Source of the DNA: Cloacimonetes bacterium UBA6081
Lineage (GTDB): Bacteria > Cloacimonadota > Cloacimonadia > Cloacimonadales > Cloacimonadaceae
Assembly (NCBI GenBank): GCA_002428685.1
Contig: DIXL01000080.1
Coordinates: forward strand, 1 to 20,509
DNA: 20,509 nt
Direction: 5' to 3'
Part shown: piece after piece, positions 7,139-14,721 of the stretch
How positions within the stretch are numbered: the stretch's first letter is position 1
Layout: each line of letters begins with the position of its first letter
The notes under the pieces: model-generated
What the model saw: the letters and a program-made list of their open reading frames with translations, nothing else
What the model was told of the DNA's origin: nothing
The model's database searches: none
Program-made: the position numbers and the translations under genes

Positions 7139-8520
7139 AGTTGTTCTCTGGCTTTGCGGATATCAATCGGCGAGACATAGACGCTGTGATGATTTGTATA
7201 GGTTACAAAACCGGGTGCGCTTTTTCGAGGTTTTCGGACATAGCGTATCTGGGTGTAATCCACCGGCACATTGGCGGAGTTTTTGGCCTTTGAATAGCCA
7301 GCGGCAAGGCTACAGCACAAGTTTATTAATTCAAGGGTTGGTTCCTGCTTTTTAAAGCAACGTAGCAAAACATGTGCTCCGTGATAGATGCGGCTATGAA
7401 ACCAATAATCATGTGCCTTTCCCAATTGGGTAGTAATATAGTCGTTCTCCGTGGCTTTGCGGCCAATTACGATCTGATATTCATTCCCAAGCTTTATATT
7501 AAGCAGCTTGTCGATTGTGCTCGTAGTGCTTAACATTTGTTTTGCAGTGCCCTGTTTTTCCAGATGAAGCTCAGGTAACTCACCATTTTGGACTCTATTT
7601 ATTAGCAGTTTCGTCTCCTCGATTTCATGTTCGGTTTTGCCAATATTGGTTTTGATGATAGTAAGGCCATTTTTAGCTTTGTGATATTTCTTGATGTATT
7701 GGTTCAGATTATCCAGCGGGCTTTTATCAGGAAGCAGTGGAATCTCTATTGATCGTAAAGCTTCATCCAGATAGTTTATGGCAGTGTAGCTTATATCTCC
7801 CTGCTTAATAGCCTTCAGATTTGGTTTTAAGCCTTCTGCGCATGCCAGCCAGTAATCTGCCTGTTCAGCAGTTTTCAAATCTTGTTTTTGCAAAGATAGC
7901 TTTCTAGTTAGTTTTTTCAGCTCTTTGGTCAGAACACTTAGGTTATGGATTAACATGCTGTTATCCACACCTTTATCCCTGGCAGCGAAAAACAAACTAA
8001 GAAAGTAATCATTGCAATTGCCTACCCCAACCAAAGGTTCATCCAGATCGGGAACGAAGGAGGTTTTGGGTGCTGTGTAAGGTAAATTTGGCAACATCTG
8101 ACGCTGAGAATTATCTGCATAAGTATATTTGTGCAAGGCATCGATAATTATTCCTTCGCCGGATAGAAGAATAACATTGGGCTGGGGGGGCATCAATTCC
8201 ACTTTGATAATGAATTTGTTCAGTTGTTGATAAATATCTCTATGTTCCAGCTCAATAGACAAAATGCGGTCATTACCAGCCAGGCTGATTTCAGTTAGTG
8301 AAGCGTTTTTCAGACGTTGCCAGATGGTTTTTGCACTACTGGTGTCCAGACAATTTGCACCCAAAAATGGATAGGAATCCTTGCGTGAAAGGTTTATGTA
8401 AAGCTGCTTACTGCCTTTTAATTGTAATACAAACAACTCCGGTAACAATTGGATGCTTTCCAGCCCAAATTGCTTTTTGTGCAATTCATTCACCCAAGCT
8501 TTCAAATAAATATACTTCAC
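7126..8520 (-). CDS. rqcH: RqcH/NFACT-family ribosome quality control protein
   Basis: 464 aa with a GTG start at 8520 (GGA about 10 bases upstream). NFACT proteins bind peptidyl-tRNA on stalled 50S subunits and, in Bacillus RqcH, drive C-terminal alanine tailing. The N-terminal NFACT-N part (about 1-170) keeps the Asp-Arg motif as AGNDRILSIE (Asp84-Arg85) and QPNVILLSGEGIIIDALHKY. Residues about 185-330 are helical and charged, fitting the HhH and coiled-coil middle. The C-terminal NFACT-R domain (about 350-460) has VIGRKATENDYITTQ, AHDYWFHSR, HGAHVLLR, NVPVDYTQIRYVRKPRKSAPG and VYVSP. It is about 100 residues shorter than Firmicute RqcH, mainly in the middle. Older names are fibronectin-binding protein FbpA. 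It overlaps recO downstream. Confidence 0.88.
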   Translation of the reverse strand: MKYIYLKAWVNELHKKQFGLESIQLLPELFVLQLKGSKQLYINLSRKDSYPFLGANCLDTSSAKTIWQRLKNASLTEISLAGNDRILSIELEHRDIYQQLNKFIIKVELMPPQPNVILLSGEGIIIDALHKYTYADNSQRQMLPNLPYTAPKTSFVPDLDEPLVGVGNCNDYFLSLFFAARDKGVDNSMLIHNLSVLTKELKKLTRKLSLQKQDLKTAEQADYWLACAEGLKPNLKAIKQGDISYTAINYLDEALRSIEIPLLPDKSPLDNLNQYIKKYHKAKNGLTIIKTNIGKTEHEIEETKLLINRVQNGELPELHLEKQGTAKQMLSTTSTIDKLLNIKLGNEYQIVIGRKATENDYITTQLGKAHDYWFHSRIYHGAHVLLRCFKKQEPTLELINLCCSLAAGYSKAKNSANVPVDYTQIRYVRKPRKSAPGFVTYTNHHSVYVSPIDIRKAREQLCLN

Positions 8521-8577
8521 AATGCTATTTTCCTTTTGTCTAAAGCAATAAACGGCTTATCATTTAAGAGTCAAGAT

Positions 8578-8596
8578 TATAATTATACTTAAGGAG
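8578..8596 (+). promoter_or_regulatory. Putative -10 box and ribosome binding site of the coiled-coil protein gene
   Basis: TATAAT at 8578-8583 matches a -10 box, and AAGGAG (8591-8596) is a strong ribosome binding site 6 bases before ATG 8603. No convincing -35 is seen at 16-18 bases upstream (TTATCA lies 15 bases away). If used, the transcript would have a very short leader. Confidence 0.35.
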
Positions 8597-8602
8597 TCAA
8601 GC

Positions 8603-9478
8603 ATGAAAGCTTCAACAGCGATTATACTCGCCATTCTCGCCATTCTAACAGTCCTCTTTGGAGTGCTATGGATGGGCTCCAATGGCAAGACCAAAGCATT
8701 GATTAAAAGTAACGAGGAACTAAAGGAACTCTACGAAAATTCTACGGCTACTATTGGAGAAATTCAATCCAGTTTGGAATCTTTGGATAAAGACCTTTCG
8801 GGACAACTATTTACGAATAAGGAAATCCCCGGCACGACCCCTGCTGACCGTCGTTCTCAGATTATCAGCTCCATAGCCAATATGCGCAATCAGATTGAAG
8901 CTGATAAAAAGAAGATTGTAGATTTGGAAAAGCAACTTGCTTCCAGTCGCAATCAATTAAAAGGCGTTCAGGATATTGTGGCTAAGCTCAAAGCCAGCAT
9001 CAGTGACAAAGAAAAGATTATGGATGAGTTGCAAAAGCGTTTGGGTATTCTAAATGAAACTCTGGAAGAAGAACGACGCACCAGTCAGGCAGAGATACAA
9101 AAGCGTGAACTGACTATTGGTGAAAAGCAGCAGGAATTATCACAACAAAGCATTGAAGCTAATACCATTTATTTCATCTTTGGGACTCGCAAAGAACTGA
9201 TGGATAAGGGTATTATCGATCGCAAAGGCGGACTTTTGGGCATAGGCAAGGTAACTACTGTAAGTCATAACATTCAAACCGAGAAATTTACTCAGATGAG
9301 CTTGCTGGATACCCAACAAATTAACTTCCCCGTTACCAAAAAGGGTTTCGCCATTCTGTCCAATCATGTGGCAACCACCTATAAAGTAGAAAAGATTGAA
9401 GATAGCAATGTGCTAACAATTACCGATCCACAGAATTTCCGTAAACAGAAATTCCTGGTGATTGAATTGATGAAATAG
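8603..9478 (+). CDS. Membrane-anchored coiled-coil protein with conserved C-terminal domain
   Basis: 291 aa. Residues 5-24 are a single hydrophobic anchor (TAIILAILAILTVLFGVLWM) without a lipobox. Residues about 30-65 and 80-180 are strongly coiled-coil (IEADKKKIVDLEKQLASS, KDKEKIMDELQKRL-like heptads). Residues about 185-291 are a compact domain starting ANTIYFIFGTRKELMDKGII and containing DRKGGLLGIGK. This layout resembles a Bacteroidetes group of anchored coiled-coil proteins with a similar GTKKELxxKGII..GGxxGIGK segment, sometimes annotated as Cbp1-type adhesins. The domain probably faces the periplasm. Function is unknown. It is monocistronic, divergent from rqcH, and followed by a hairpin at 9487-9544. 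Confidence 0.75.
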   Translation: MKASTAIILAILAILTVLFGVLWMGSNGKTKALIKSNEELKELYENSTATIGEIQSSLESLDKDLSGQLFTNKEIPGTTPADRRSQIISSIANMRNQIEADKKKIVDLEKQLASSRNQLKGVQDIVAKLKASISDKEKIMDELQKRLGILNETLEEERRTSQAEIQKRELTIGEKQQELSQQSIEANTIYFIFGTRKELMDKGIIDRKGGLLGIGKVTTVSHNIQTEKFTQMSLLDTQQINFPVTKKGFAILSNHVATTYKVEKIEDSNVLTITDPQNFRKQKFLVIELMK

Positions 9479-9486
9479 CATATTAA

Positions 9487-9544
9487 TCTATCTCTTTAGA
9501 ACAAAAAGACGATGCGTTTAGTGCCGTTTTTTTCCAGAGATAGA
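9487..9544 (+). terminator. Large two-part hairpin, possible terminator
   Basis: Outer arms TCTATCTCT (9487-9495) and AGAGATAGA (9536-9544) are perfect 9-bp complements. Inside them AAAAAGACG (9503-9511) pairs with CGTTTTTTT (9525-9533) with one G-T pair, around a 13-base loop. The T7 tract lies within the stem rather than after a GC-rich stem, so termination efficiency is uncertain. It is placed 9 bases after the coiled-coil gene. The 3' arm runs into a purine stretch of AGAGAT units. Confidence 0.4.
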
Positions 9545-9608
9545 GATAGAGGTAGAAATGGAATACTAATTGCATATAAGAGCATTATTAGATATTATAG
9601 AGGTTCAA

Positions 9609-10550
9609 ATGAGTAAAAGTGCGCTTATCCTACTATCCTGTATCCTTTTTCTGGTTGTATCCTGCGACAACAAACCAACTGAAAACCAAGTGTATCTGGA
9701 TCCCATCCACGATTTCAATTTTAGCCTTCCACATGTACAATACGAAAAACTCTATAAAAACCGATTAAATCTCTACAACACAAATAATCCAACTCCGCAA
9801 GATGAAAACGGAGTTATGCTATTTGAGTATCATGGCGGATTTTATTACCATCCGGTAAATCTCTGTTACAATGGTCTGGAAGCCCTTAACGATTACTACA
9901 TGACCGGCAACCCCGTTTACCTTAACCATGCAATTACCACAATGGAAACCTTGCGACGTGAATCCACCCGCTACAGAGACATGATCTATTTTCCCTATAA
10001 ATTCGATTTTAACGAGGGCACATCGGTGTATTATTCTGCACCCTGGTTTTCTGGAATGGCGCAAGGAACTGCATTATCTGCATACTGCAGGCTATACTAT
10101 TTTACTCAAGATCCGCTTTATAGTGCAGTGGCCGATTCGATCCTAAACACTCTTACAGACTTCACAAGCCCTTATTCCACGGTATTAATTTCTGATAACG
10201 AAAGTCTATTGAACAGGGATAACTATTATTGGATTGATGAGTATCCACATTTGATGAAGCGTTGGGTGCTAAATGGAGGGATAATTGGAGCAATGGGCCT
10301 ATATGATCATTGGTGGGTGTTTGGCGATGATCAATCCAGGAAGTTATTTAGCCGTAAAATGACATCCATCAAAGACAATGTGCTGTTATACCGTAACCCC
10401 AATGCTTGCAGTTCCTATGATTTGAAATTTCGAACCCAAAACACTTTCTATCATGGGGTGCACCAATCTGTGCTAAAATTATGTTCAACCCTGACAAACG
10501 ATATCTTTTTCTCGGCTATTGCTGATCTTTTTTATGCGGATTACCATTGA
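9609..10550 (+). CDS. Lipoprotein of the D-glucuronyl C5-epimerase family
   Basis: 313 aa from ATG 9609, which has GAGGT 5 bases upstream and starts a clean lipoprotein signal peptide (MSKSALILLSCILFLVVSCDNKP, lipobox VVSC). An ATG-less extension to 9570 would spoil this. The body matches the C-terminal (alpha/alpha)-barrel domain of glucuronyl C5-epimerases: YNGLEALNDYYMTGNPVYL, MIYFPYKFDF, APWFSGMAQGTALSAYCRLY, YYWIDEYP, RWVLNGGIIGAMGLYDHWW, and a final TFYHGVHQSVLKL. In animals this fold epimerises glucuronate to iduronate in heparan precursors. For bacterial lipoprotein members the polymer acted on is not known to me. The usual LNGHI is LNGGI here. No glycosyltransferases are nearby. Fold call good, activity uncertain. 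Confidence 0.75.
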   Translation: MSKSALILLSCILFLVVSCDNKPTENQVYLDPIHDFNFSLPHVQYEKLYKNRLNLYNTNNPTPQDENGVMLFEYHGGFYYHPVNLCYNGLEALNDYYMTGNPVYLNHAITTMETLRRESTRYRDMIYFPYKFDFNEGTSVYYSAPWFSGMAQGTALSAYCRLYYFTQDPLYSAVADSILNTLTDFTSPYSTVLISDNESLLNRDNYYWIDEYPHLMKRWVLNGGIIGAMGLYDHWWVFGDDQSRKLFSRKMTSIKDNVLLYRNPNACSSYDLKFRTQNTFYHGVHQSVLKLCSTLTNDIFFSAIADLFYADYH

Positions 10551-10611
10551 AGAATCTTACTTAATTCTCATCTGGAATTCCCTTATTACTGATATTATTT
10601 TGGTAATCGGT

Positions 10612-11070
10612 TTATAGAGATATCTGCCGTAAAGCCTCATACATAACTATTCCAACGGTGTTGGAAAGGTTCAGACTACGGATATTTTCGCTCATGGGAA
10701 CGCGGATACCCTGATCTGGATACTTGTTTAATAACAATTCTGGCAGCCCGCGGCTTTCGGGACCAAAGATAAGAACATCCTCTGTTTGATAAGCCACATC
10801 CCAGTAACAGTTTTTTACTTTAGTGCTGGCTAAGAATATACGCTCACGCGGAAAAGTCTGATAGATTTCGTCGATGCTATCATGAACGGATAGATTCAAA
10901 AGTGGCCAGTAATCCAAGCCTGCACGTTTTACTGCGGTGTCATCAAGCCTGAATCTGGTTGGTTTGATTATGTGCAAAGCACAATCTGCACCGACACACA
11001 AACGCCCGATGTTTCCTGTGTTTTGGGGAATTTCCGGCTCAAAGAGAACAATATGCAGTATGGATTTCAT
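10612..11070 (-). CDS. trmL: tRNA (cytidine/uridine-34 2'-O)-methyltransferase TrmL
   Basis: 152 aa from ATG 11070; an in-frame TTG 7 codons upstream lies inside the previous gene and is less likely. TrmL is a SPOUT-class methyltransferase that methylates the wobble nucleotide of tRNA-Leu species using S-adenosylmethionine. The three SPOUT motifs are present: PQNTGNIGRLCVGADCALHI, LIFGPESRGLPE and IRVPMSENIRSLNLSNTVGI. The length matches TrmL rather than the longer TrmH/RlmB proteins. The start codon follows the stop of the solute-binding lipoprotein gene after one base (TAGcATG), so translation is coupled. It is the last gene of the long minus-strand train and converges with the epimerase-family gene. 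Confidence 0.92.
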   Translation of the reverse strand: MKSILHIVLFEPEIPQNTGNIGRLCVGADCALHIIKPTRFRLDDTAVKRAGLDYWPLLNLSVHDSIDEIYQTFPRERIFLASTKVKNCYWDVAYQTEDVLIFGPESRGLPELLLNKYPDQGIRVPMSENIRSLNLSNTVGIVMYEALRQISL

Positions 11071-11071
11071 G

Positions 11072-12118
11072 CTAAGATATTTGAAATCCAAATAGTCGAT
11101 CCCAAAAATCCAACCAAACTTTTAACTGATCGTTTATGGTGGACTGATCCAACTTGTCATTAACACTATATGAATTGAAGGGAATGGCTGAAAAGTGCAT
11201 GGGCAAAAGAGTTTTACGATTGGCCGGAAACATCCCCAGCTTGTAAATAACCATCTTTTGTTGCTCTGGAGCTAATAGATGCGTAACAAATTTTGAAGCA
11301 AGGGAGATTTTATGTGTGCCACGATGAATTCCGACGTTTTCCACATAGATATAGCTGCCTTCTTTTAGCATAGATACTTCAAATTCGTTGTTGCTTGGGT
11401 TCAATTCTTGTAAATAGGCCGGTATGGTATTCAGGCCAAGTAACAAATTGCATTCACCCTTTTGCAGCGCAGTAAGAGCTTCTGTGCGATCACTATAGCT
11501 TTTGTAGATGTTTTTACGCAAGCTTTTCCAGAGGTGCTCATAACCATCGGTTCCAAACAGTCCCAAACTCCAAAACAAAGTAGCGCGGCCAACTCCGGAT
11601 TCATGAGGATCACAAATTGCCATTTGAGACAAAAATCTGGCATCTTGCAATTCTCCAAAAGACTGGGGTGGTTGCTCTATGTTTCGGGTGTTATATATCA
11701 AGCACAAATTGCTGTAAGCATACGGAACAAGACGATATTGAGCGTCAAAAATAGTCTCTTTGGTCAGTTGATCGGTATTTAGCTTTTCCGGAGGCACAAA
11801 ATAGCTGTAGAGCGATTCTGAGATTGCAAAGCTGTTATCCACTCCAATCGCCAGATCATAAGCTCCATAGTTTGCAGGGTCTTTAATCGCCTGGCTTAGT
11901 TCTTTGGCATTGCGAAACATCTGCAGTTCAATTTTGCAATCGTGTTTTGCAGAAAACTCTGGAACAATGGTAGATTCAAGCCCGGATGTGCGAAAAGTAT
12001 CTGTGCAATAAACAATTAGTGTGTTTTTACGGGTCTGGGTGTTAGGCTTTTTTGGGGGATTTTTACACCCGAAAAGAACCGTCAGACATAATAGGGAAAA
12101 CAGCAAACGCTTAACCAT
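11072..12118 (-). CDS. Thiamine-binding-protein-like (ThiB/TbpA family) solute-binding lipoprotein
   Basis: 348 aa from ATG 12118 (GGAG 9 bases upstream), giving a lipoprotein signal MVKRLLFSLLCLTVLFGCKN with lipobox LFGC. The body follows TbpA block by block: LIVYCTDTFRTSG, FSAKHDCKIELQMF, YDLAIGVDNS, VPYAYSNLCLIYNT, PPQSFGEL, CDPHESGVGRATLFW, SYSDRTEALTALQKGECNLLLG, and MLKEGSYIYVENVG. ThiB delivers thiamine to an ABC importer; here no ThiP or ThiQ gene is nearby, so the ligand is open (thiamine or another small cation, iron or polyamine). It sits between mlaE (TGAtATG, one-base gap) and trmL. Confidence 0.78.
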   Translation of the reverse strand: MVKRLLFSLLCLTVLFGCKNPPKKPNTQTRKNTLIVYCTDTFRTSGLESTIVPEFSAKHDCKIELQMFRNAKELSQAIKDPANYGAYDLAIGVDNSFAISESLYSYFVPPEKLNTDQLTKETIFDAQYRLVPYAYSNLCLIYNTRNIEQPPQSFGELQDARFLSQMAICDPHESGVGRATLFWSLGLFGTDGYEHLWKSLRKNIYKSYSDRTEALTALQKGECNLLLGLNTIPAYLQELNPSNNEFEVSMLKEGSYIYVENVGIHRGTHKISLASKFVTHLLAPEQQKMVIYKLGMFPANRKTLLPMHFSAIPFNSYSVNDKLDQSTINDQLKVWLDFWDRLFGFQIS

Positions 12119-12119
12119 A

Positions 12120-12869
12120 TCAACTGGCTCCAAACAATAACCAAGCCACAATAAAATCCATTACCAAAATGGCTACGGCAGAATATACAACCGTTAAAGT
12201 AGTGGCACGGCCTACTCCTTCCGCTCCACCATAGCAGCGATTGCCATGAAAGCAGGCAAAACCTGTAATGATAAAGCCAAAAACCACTGATTTAGCCAAG
12301 CCTCCCCCTAAATCCGAAGGCTCAAAATAACTGCGCATATTATTGAAAAATGTCCAATAATGAATGCCATAACGTAACCAGGAAAAATACCAGGCACAAA
12401 TGATACCCACTGTATTGGCATAAATTGTGATAAGCGGGAAAGCAATAATGCCGGCAATGATGCGTGGCATATAAAGAAACTCATGCGGGTCAATATTCAT
12501 GCTCTGCAAAGCATCAATTTGCTCGCTTACACGCATGGTGCCAATCTCAGCGGCAATTGATGCTCCTACTTTTCCTGTAAGCACCAGGGCGGTTAAAACC
12601 GGTGCCAGCTCGATCATGGTAGATTTCCCGATTAGCACACTAAGCAAATTGATTGGAATGTAACCCTTGGACTGATAAACTGCTTGCAAAGCGGTTACCA
12701 AACCTGTAAAAGCTGCGGTGAGAGTGATTAAAAAAAGCGAATCGAACCCAATACGCTTGAACTGGATTACAAACTCTTTACGACGCTTACCTAAAGCAGG
12801 AATTCTGGATAGGCTTTTGCCAATAAAAATGGTGGCTTCACCAATGCCGGAGAGAACATCACTGATCAT
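12120..12869 (-). CDS. mlaE: MlaE-family ABC transporter permease
   Basis: 249 aa from ATG 12869, which overlaps the end of dnaB by 11 bases; a TTG at 12911 would add 14 residues with more overlap. MlaE (YrbE) is the inner-membrane permease of the MlaFEDB system that moves phospholipids between inner and outer membranes. Family features: RIGFDSLFLITLTAAFTGLVTALQA, LIGKSTMIELAPVLTALVLTGKVGASIAAEIGTMRVSEQIDAL, ALQSMNIDPHEFLYMPRI, and the C-terminal CYGGAEGVGRATTLTVVYS. Five to six membrane helices are visible. The usual partners mlaF (ATPase) and mlaD (MCE substrate-binding protein) are not adjacent. Instead a solute-binding lipoprotein gene follows after one base. Confidence 0.9.
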   Translation of the reverse strand: MISDVLSGIGEATIFIGKSLSRIPALGKRRKEFVIQFKRIGFDSLFLITLTAAFTGLVTALQAVYQSKGYIPINLLSVLIGKSTMIELAPVLTALVLTGKVGASIAAEIGTMRVSEQIDALQSMNIDPHEFLYMPRIIAGIIAFPLITIYANTVGIICAWYFSWLRYGIHYWTFFNNMRSYFEPSDLGGGLAKSVVFGFIITGFACFHGNRCYGGAEGVGRATTLTVVYSAVAILVMDFIVAWLLFGAS

Positions 12870-14235
12870 GAACTGTGTCAAGCGGGCGAAAAAGTGTAAA
12901 TTCTTTTTCAAAGCCCAAATCTACATTGCCTGTAGAACCATGCCTGTTTTTGCTGATGATGATTTCCGCAATTCCGGGTTTTTCGGTTTTATCGGGATAA
13001 TAGTATTCATCGCGATAAATAAACATTACTAAGTCCGCATCTTGTTCAATAGCCCCGGATTCACGTAAATCTGCAAGTTTGGGACGTTTGTCATCGCGGG
13101 TTTCAGCAGCACGGTTTAATTGAGACAGAGCTACCACAGGTATTTTCATGTCTTTAGCCAAAATCTTTAAGGCCCGTGAGATTTCGGCAATTTCCTGCTG
13201 ACGGTTATCTTTGTCCCGAGGTAAAGTCATGAGCTGCAAATAGTCTATAATTATTAAATCCAGTCCACCTACTTCGGCAGCAAGACGTCTGGTTTTAGCT
13301 CTAATATCCAAAGGTGTATTAGTGCCAGAGTCATCAATGTAAATTTGTTTGGTGGATAGCACTTCCGAAGCTTGCATGATGCGGATCAACTTTTCTTCGT
13401 TCATGCCATAGCCCTTTAACATGGCATCCATGTTAACTTCGGCAGCAGAACTAAACATTCGCATAATCACTTCATCAGCCGCCATTTCCATGGTGAAGAT
13501 GCCCACTTTCTTGTTTAGATTCACGGCTGCATGAGAGGCGATATTCAAGGCTAAAGAAGATTTTCCCATGGCTGGACGGGCTGCTATAATAATAAACTGA
13601 CCGGGACGGAACCCACCAGTAAGTCTGTCCAAAGCCGAAAATCCTGTAGCCACTCCTGTTACAGGAATCTTGGATGAGGAAATTTTATCAATATTGTCCA
13701 GCACTTCATCACTTATCTGACTAAAGCGAATAAAGCCTTGATGGCTGGGAAGCTCGGCTATGGCAAAGATGGCCTGCTCGGCTTCGTCAACAATGGTTTT
13801 AACTGGTTTGGCAGATGTGTAACAAGATTCAATGATGCCGTTGGAGGCAATAATGAGATGCCTAAGCAACGCTTGTTCGGTTACAATTGTCAAATGGTAA
13901 TCAAAATTGGCACTGGAAACCACAAAATCAGCTATATCATTAAGATAGGGAATTCCACCAATTTTCTCCAGCAGATTGTTGCGCTCCAAGCGATTGATAA
14001 TGGTTAGAATATCTATTTCTATGCTTTCATTAAAAAGCTCTGCCATGGTCCGGAAAATTATCTTGTGGGCATTGCGGTAAAAGAATTCTTCTTTGGTTTT
14101 CTCAATTGCCTTGCTTACCACATCACTATCGATAAGCATGGCGGAAAGGATTGCTGCCTCGGCATTTGTGTCACACGGCAAGCCTCTTTCTACCAGTGCT
14201 TTATCCAGTTTGGGATTTTCCTCTTTTTTTGCCAT
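12859..14235 (-). CDS. dnaB: Replicative DNA helicase
   Basis: 458 aa, normal for DnaB, the hexameric 5'-3' helicase that unwinds the chromosome at the fork. The N-terminal primase-interacting domain (about 18-125) begins LPCDTNAEAAILSAMLIDSD. The RecA-like motor has ATGFSALDRLTGGFRPGQ, Walker A ARPAMGKSS (219-227), FTMEM (247-251), Walker B LIIIDYLQL (327-335), ALSQLNR (369-375) and RESGAIEQDADLVMFIYRDE. No intein is present. ATG starts 3 bases after the coaD stop; its 3' end overlaps mlaE. Confidence 0.97.
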   Translation of the reverse strand: MAKKEENPKLDKALVERGLPCDTNAEAAILSAMLIDSDVVSKAIEKTKEEFFYRNAHKIIFRTMAELFNESIEIDILTIINRLERNNLLEKIGGIPYLNDIADFVVSSANFDYHLTIVTEQALLRHLIIASNGIIESCYTSAKPVKTIVDEAEQAIFAIAELPSHQGFIRFSQISDEVLDNIDKISSSKIPVTGVATGFSALDRLTGGFRPGQFIIIAARPAMGKSSLALNIASHAAVNLNKKVGIFTMEMAADEVIMRMFSSAAEVNMDAMLKGYGMNEEKLIRIMQASEVLSTKQIYIDDSGTNTPLDIRAKTRRLAAEVGGLDLIIIDYLQLMTLPRDKDNRQQEIAEISRALKILAKDMKIPVVALSQLNRAAETRDDKRPKLADLRESGAIEQDADLVMFIYRDEYYYPDKTEKPGIAEIIISKNRHGSTGNVDLGFEKEFTLFRPLDTVHDQ

Positions 14236-14238
14236 GGC

Positions 14239-14721
14239 TTATTTACCGAATTTAGTTCTCATGGCTGCAGCTACACAAGGTGGGACAAAATCTTCCAAAG
14301 GAGAATTTAAGGTTGCCAATTGGCGGATTAATGAGGAAGAAAGATACATGTAGCGAAGGCTGGGAACCAAAAAGATTGTTTCAATATCAGGATTTAGTTT
14401 TTTATTGGTTAGTGCCAAAGATAGTTCATATTCAAAATCGGACACAGCCCTCATTCCGCGTATCATGATTTTACAATTTTGGCTTTTGGCATAATCAACA
14501 AATAGTCCCTCAAATTGGGTTACAGTTACCTTAGGTAAATGCGCAGTAGCTTCCAGACAAAGCTTATACCGTTCGTTTAAATCAAATCCGGTTTGCTTAC
14601 CTGTGTGGTCGGCAACTGCCAGAATCACTTCGTCAAATATCCCGCAAGCTTTTTCCAGAATGTTTAAATGGCCAAGAGTAATAGGATCAAAAGTGCCGGG
14701 GTAGATGGCTTTGGACATCAT
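14239..14721 (-). CDS. coaD: Phosphopantetheine adenylyltransferase
   Basis: 160 aa, the normal length. CoaD makes dephospho-CoA from 4'-phosphopantetheine and ATP, the fourth step of coenzyme A synthesis. The nucleotidyltransferase motif is YPGTFDPITLGHLNIL with TxGH at Thr15-His18, followed by NERYKLCLEA, IMIRGMRAVSDFEYE and YLSSSLIRQLA (the SSSxxR motif at 128-133). Two ATG codons lie in tandem at the start; the first overlaps the TGA of the aminopeptidase gene (ATGA). Next downstream is dnaB. Confidence 0.96.
   Translation of the reverse strand: MMSKAIYPGTFDPITLGHLNILEKACGIFDEVILAVADHTGKQTGFDLNERYKLCLEATAHLPKVTVTQFEGLFVDYAKSQNCKIMIRGMRAVSDFEYELSLALTNKKLNPDIETIFLVPSLRYMYLSSSLIRQLATLNSPLEDFVPPCVAAAMRTKFGK

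Noticed and set aside
9558..9573. GGAATACTAATTGC resembling GGAATACCAATTGC at the window start (2-15)
   Set aside because: A 13 of 14 match in a 20-kb AT-rich window is expected by chance, and flanks do not match.
10551..10611. Terminator between the epimerase-family gene and trmL
   Set aside because: Only weak AT-rich partial pairing is seen, with no stable stem.
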